Assembly: GCA_013398615.1 (NCBI GenBank)
Contig: VZSR01000245.1
Span: forward strand, 646,205 to 710,204
DNA from: Brachypodius melanocephalos
Lineage: Eukaryota; Chordata; Aves; Passeriformes; Pycnonotidae
DNA length: 64,000 bases
Reading direction: 5' to 3'
Shown here: piece after piece, positions 62,701 through 64,000 of the stretch
Numbering within the stretch: position 1 is the stretch's first letter
Layout of the letters: each line of letters opens with the position of its first letter
Translations under genes and position numbers: made by a program
The notes under the pieces: generated by a model
What the model was told of the DNA's origin: nothing
What the model saw: the letters and a program-made list of their open reading frames with translations, nothing else
The model's database searches: none

Positions 62701-64000
62701 TGGTTCACTGAACCTTTTTCCTCTTACTTTTAAGAACAGATAGAAAATGGAGGAAGAAAATATGATGATTGAACTAGTCTATGCCTAACAATAAAGATGC
62801 TAAGAATATTAAGGTTGATTAGGTATCTTCTCTCACTTGGAATTTAAAAAAAAACAACAATTTTTTTTCCAAGAACAAAGTTTACATGGCTTTAATTATT
62901 GGGCTAAACAATTGCTGTTACTTTATGAGACTCTCTTCAAATCACACACATAATCATAACAAAAACATATGTCAAGACACATCAAGGAAATTCCAAGGCA
63001 AGTAAGGATATCTCATGTCAGCATAAGCTGCACTGCTAAACATTAAAAAGATAAGCAAACAATTTTTGTAAAATGGCAGTGAGCTCTAGTGGGCTCTGAA
63101 CCCACAACAACCACCGCAGTCTAACTCTTGCCAACTTCAGGCAAAAGCCCTGGCTGGAAGCCCTCATTCTTCCCAGAATTTTTAGATAGAGGGACGAGTA
63201 ATCATGTGCATGTGTGTATGAAAAGCTTGCTGAGATGATGGGCTAGCCACAATGCCAAAATCAAGGCCATCAAAGACATTGGTTATGGAAAGGGTCACTT
63301 TGCTAGGAACAGCCCAATTACCAGTGAGCACATACAGTGACTATTCCCCATGTCAGAGCAGTTTGCCACCCTGCTTTCATCTGCCAGCCAACAAATGCCT
63401 ATGGAGGAATGTTGCAGCTCTTAAGGGAATATATGACTCAATGTATGTATCTTGGAATGGATTCTTTAGGCAGCCTGGCCTCTGTTCTGAGGTACTGGAG
63501 AAGATAATTCCACAAAAGGACAATTTTGAGACCACAAAAATTTAAACCATAGCCTTGATATTACAAGTATTCTAGTTGATTTCAGCTGTTACAACAGAAA
63601 TAACCAGTTACTATGCACAAATGTCTCACTGACCAAGTTTTAGAATTTTTTTCCTCCCTTCTCTCTCAGCTCTGTTTATCCCATAACTCTTTAAAGGAAA
63701 ACACAAATGGAGGCTATTGAAAAAAGACACAAGTCTAGAATTCTCTACTTGTCAGCACTGCAGTACAGATAAGAGTCTTCTTCACTCTGATTGTGACCTG
63801 AGTCATCTGACTCCCGTGAAACAGCTCCAAACAAACTGGAGCAGATTAACAAGTCAGAGAAGATAATAATAATAAAAAAAGAATTTAATTAATTTAATTT
63901 AATTATTAAAACTATGTTTTCCTGAACTAGTAGAAGTCAGTTTAGCAACACGATCTTTTCTGCTACGAATAGAGAGCTACCAGTTTGGTCTATCAGAAAT
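56779..64000. other. Probable long intron (or flank) upstream of the aldo-keto reductase exons
   Basis: The next exon upstream should encode the family's DLYLIHWP...SW.ALE region and end in one base of a Gly codon. A by-eye search of the minus strand for these codons, and for the FDTA and TSKL motifs, found nothing convincing. Those exons are therefore probably beyond the window. AT-rich simple sequence lies at 63,865-63,910 and an AP-1-like TGAGTCA at 60,573-60,579. Confidence 0.5.
59481..59499. repeat. Poly(T) tract
   Basis: About 19 consecutive T on the plus strand. It is followed by CCTCTTTCCCCCCCAG, which imitates a plus-strand splice acceptor. No exon was recognised after it. Confidence 0.9.

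Noticed and set aside
1..64000. CRISPR arrays, operons, phage or toxin-antitoxin systems
   Set aside because: The sequence is vertebrate; no regularly spaced repeats or compact gene clusters occur. The short tandem repeats present are two-copy duplications or microsatellites.

Overview
The window is nuclear DNA of a bird. Three things show this. It has vertebrate gene architecture with large introns and AT-rich intergenic DNA. It carries avian-type CR1 LINE fragments at about 13.71-13.93 kb and 41.09-41.88 kb. Its one complete coding sequence is a vertebrate GPCR. A songbird is plausible from the repeat types, but the sequence does not prove it. No prokaryotic, phage, CRISPR or operon-like structure is present. 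One assembly gap (349 N) lies at 28,153-28,501.

There are two protein-coding genes, both on the minus strand. The first is S1PR1, the sphingosine-1-phosphate receptor 1. Its whole 379-residue CDS lies in one exon at 36,634-37,773. The splice acceptor is in the 5'UTR at 37,904/37,905. A noncoding first exon is predicted in a CpG island, with donor at 39,178/39,177. The probable 3' end is near 35.1 kb. The second is the C-terminal half (143 residues, four exons, 48,724-56,778) of a small aldo-keto reductase, ending in a proper stop. Its N-terminal exons were not found and probably lie beyond 64,000.

Layout. Positions 1 to 35 kb are gene-poor DNA downstream of S1PR1. They hold a compositionally distinct block (2.84-3.79 kb), a CR1 fragment (13.7 kb), a probable solo LTR (19.54-20.11 kb), a small CpG island with a near-consensus CTCF motif and a 20-bp minisatellite (22.2-22.5 kb), and a larger CpG island beside the gap (28.5-29.5 kb). 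Positions 35.1-39.7 kb are the S1PR1 locus. Positions 39.7-48.7 kb are S1PR1 upstream DNA, with a CR1 copy that contains an expanded AGAGC microsatellite. Positions 48.7-64 kb are the reductase gene and its long introns or flank.

The two genes have no obvious pathway link; they are neighbours on a chromosome. In mammals S1PR1 lies between DPH5 and OLFM3 (general knowledge). A reductase gene at this position in a bird is therefore worth a synteny check. The most useful leads are the predicted splice-spanning upstream ORF of S1PR1, the CTCF motif in an isolated CpG island, the two orphan CpG islands, a Maf/NRF2-type palindrome in the reductase intron, and a possible convergent transcript meeting the S1PR1 3' end.
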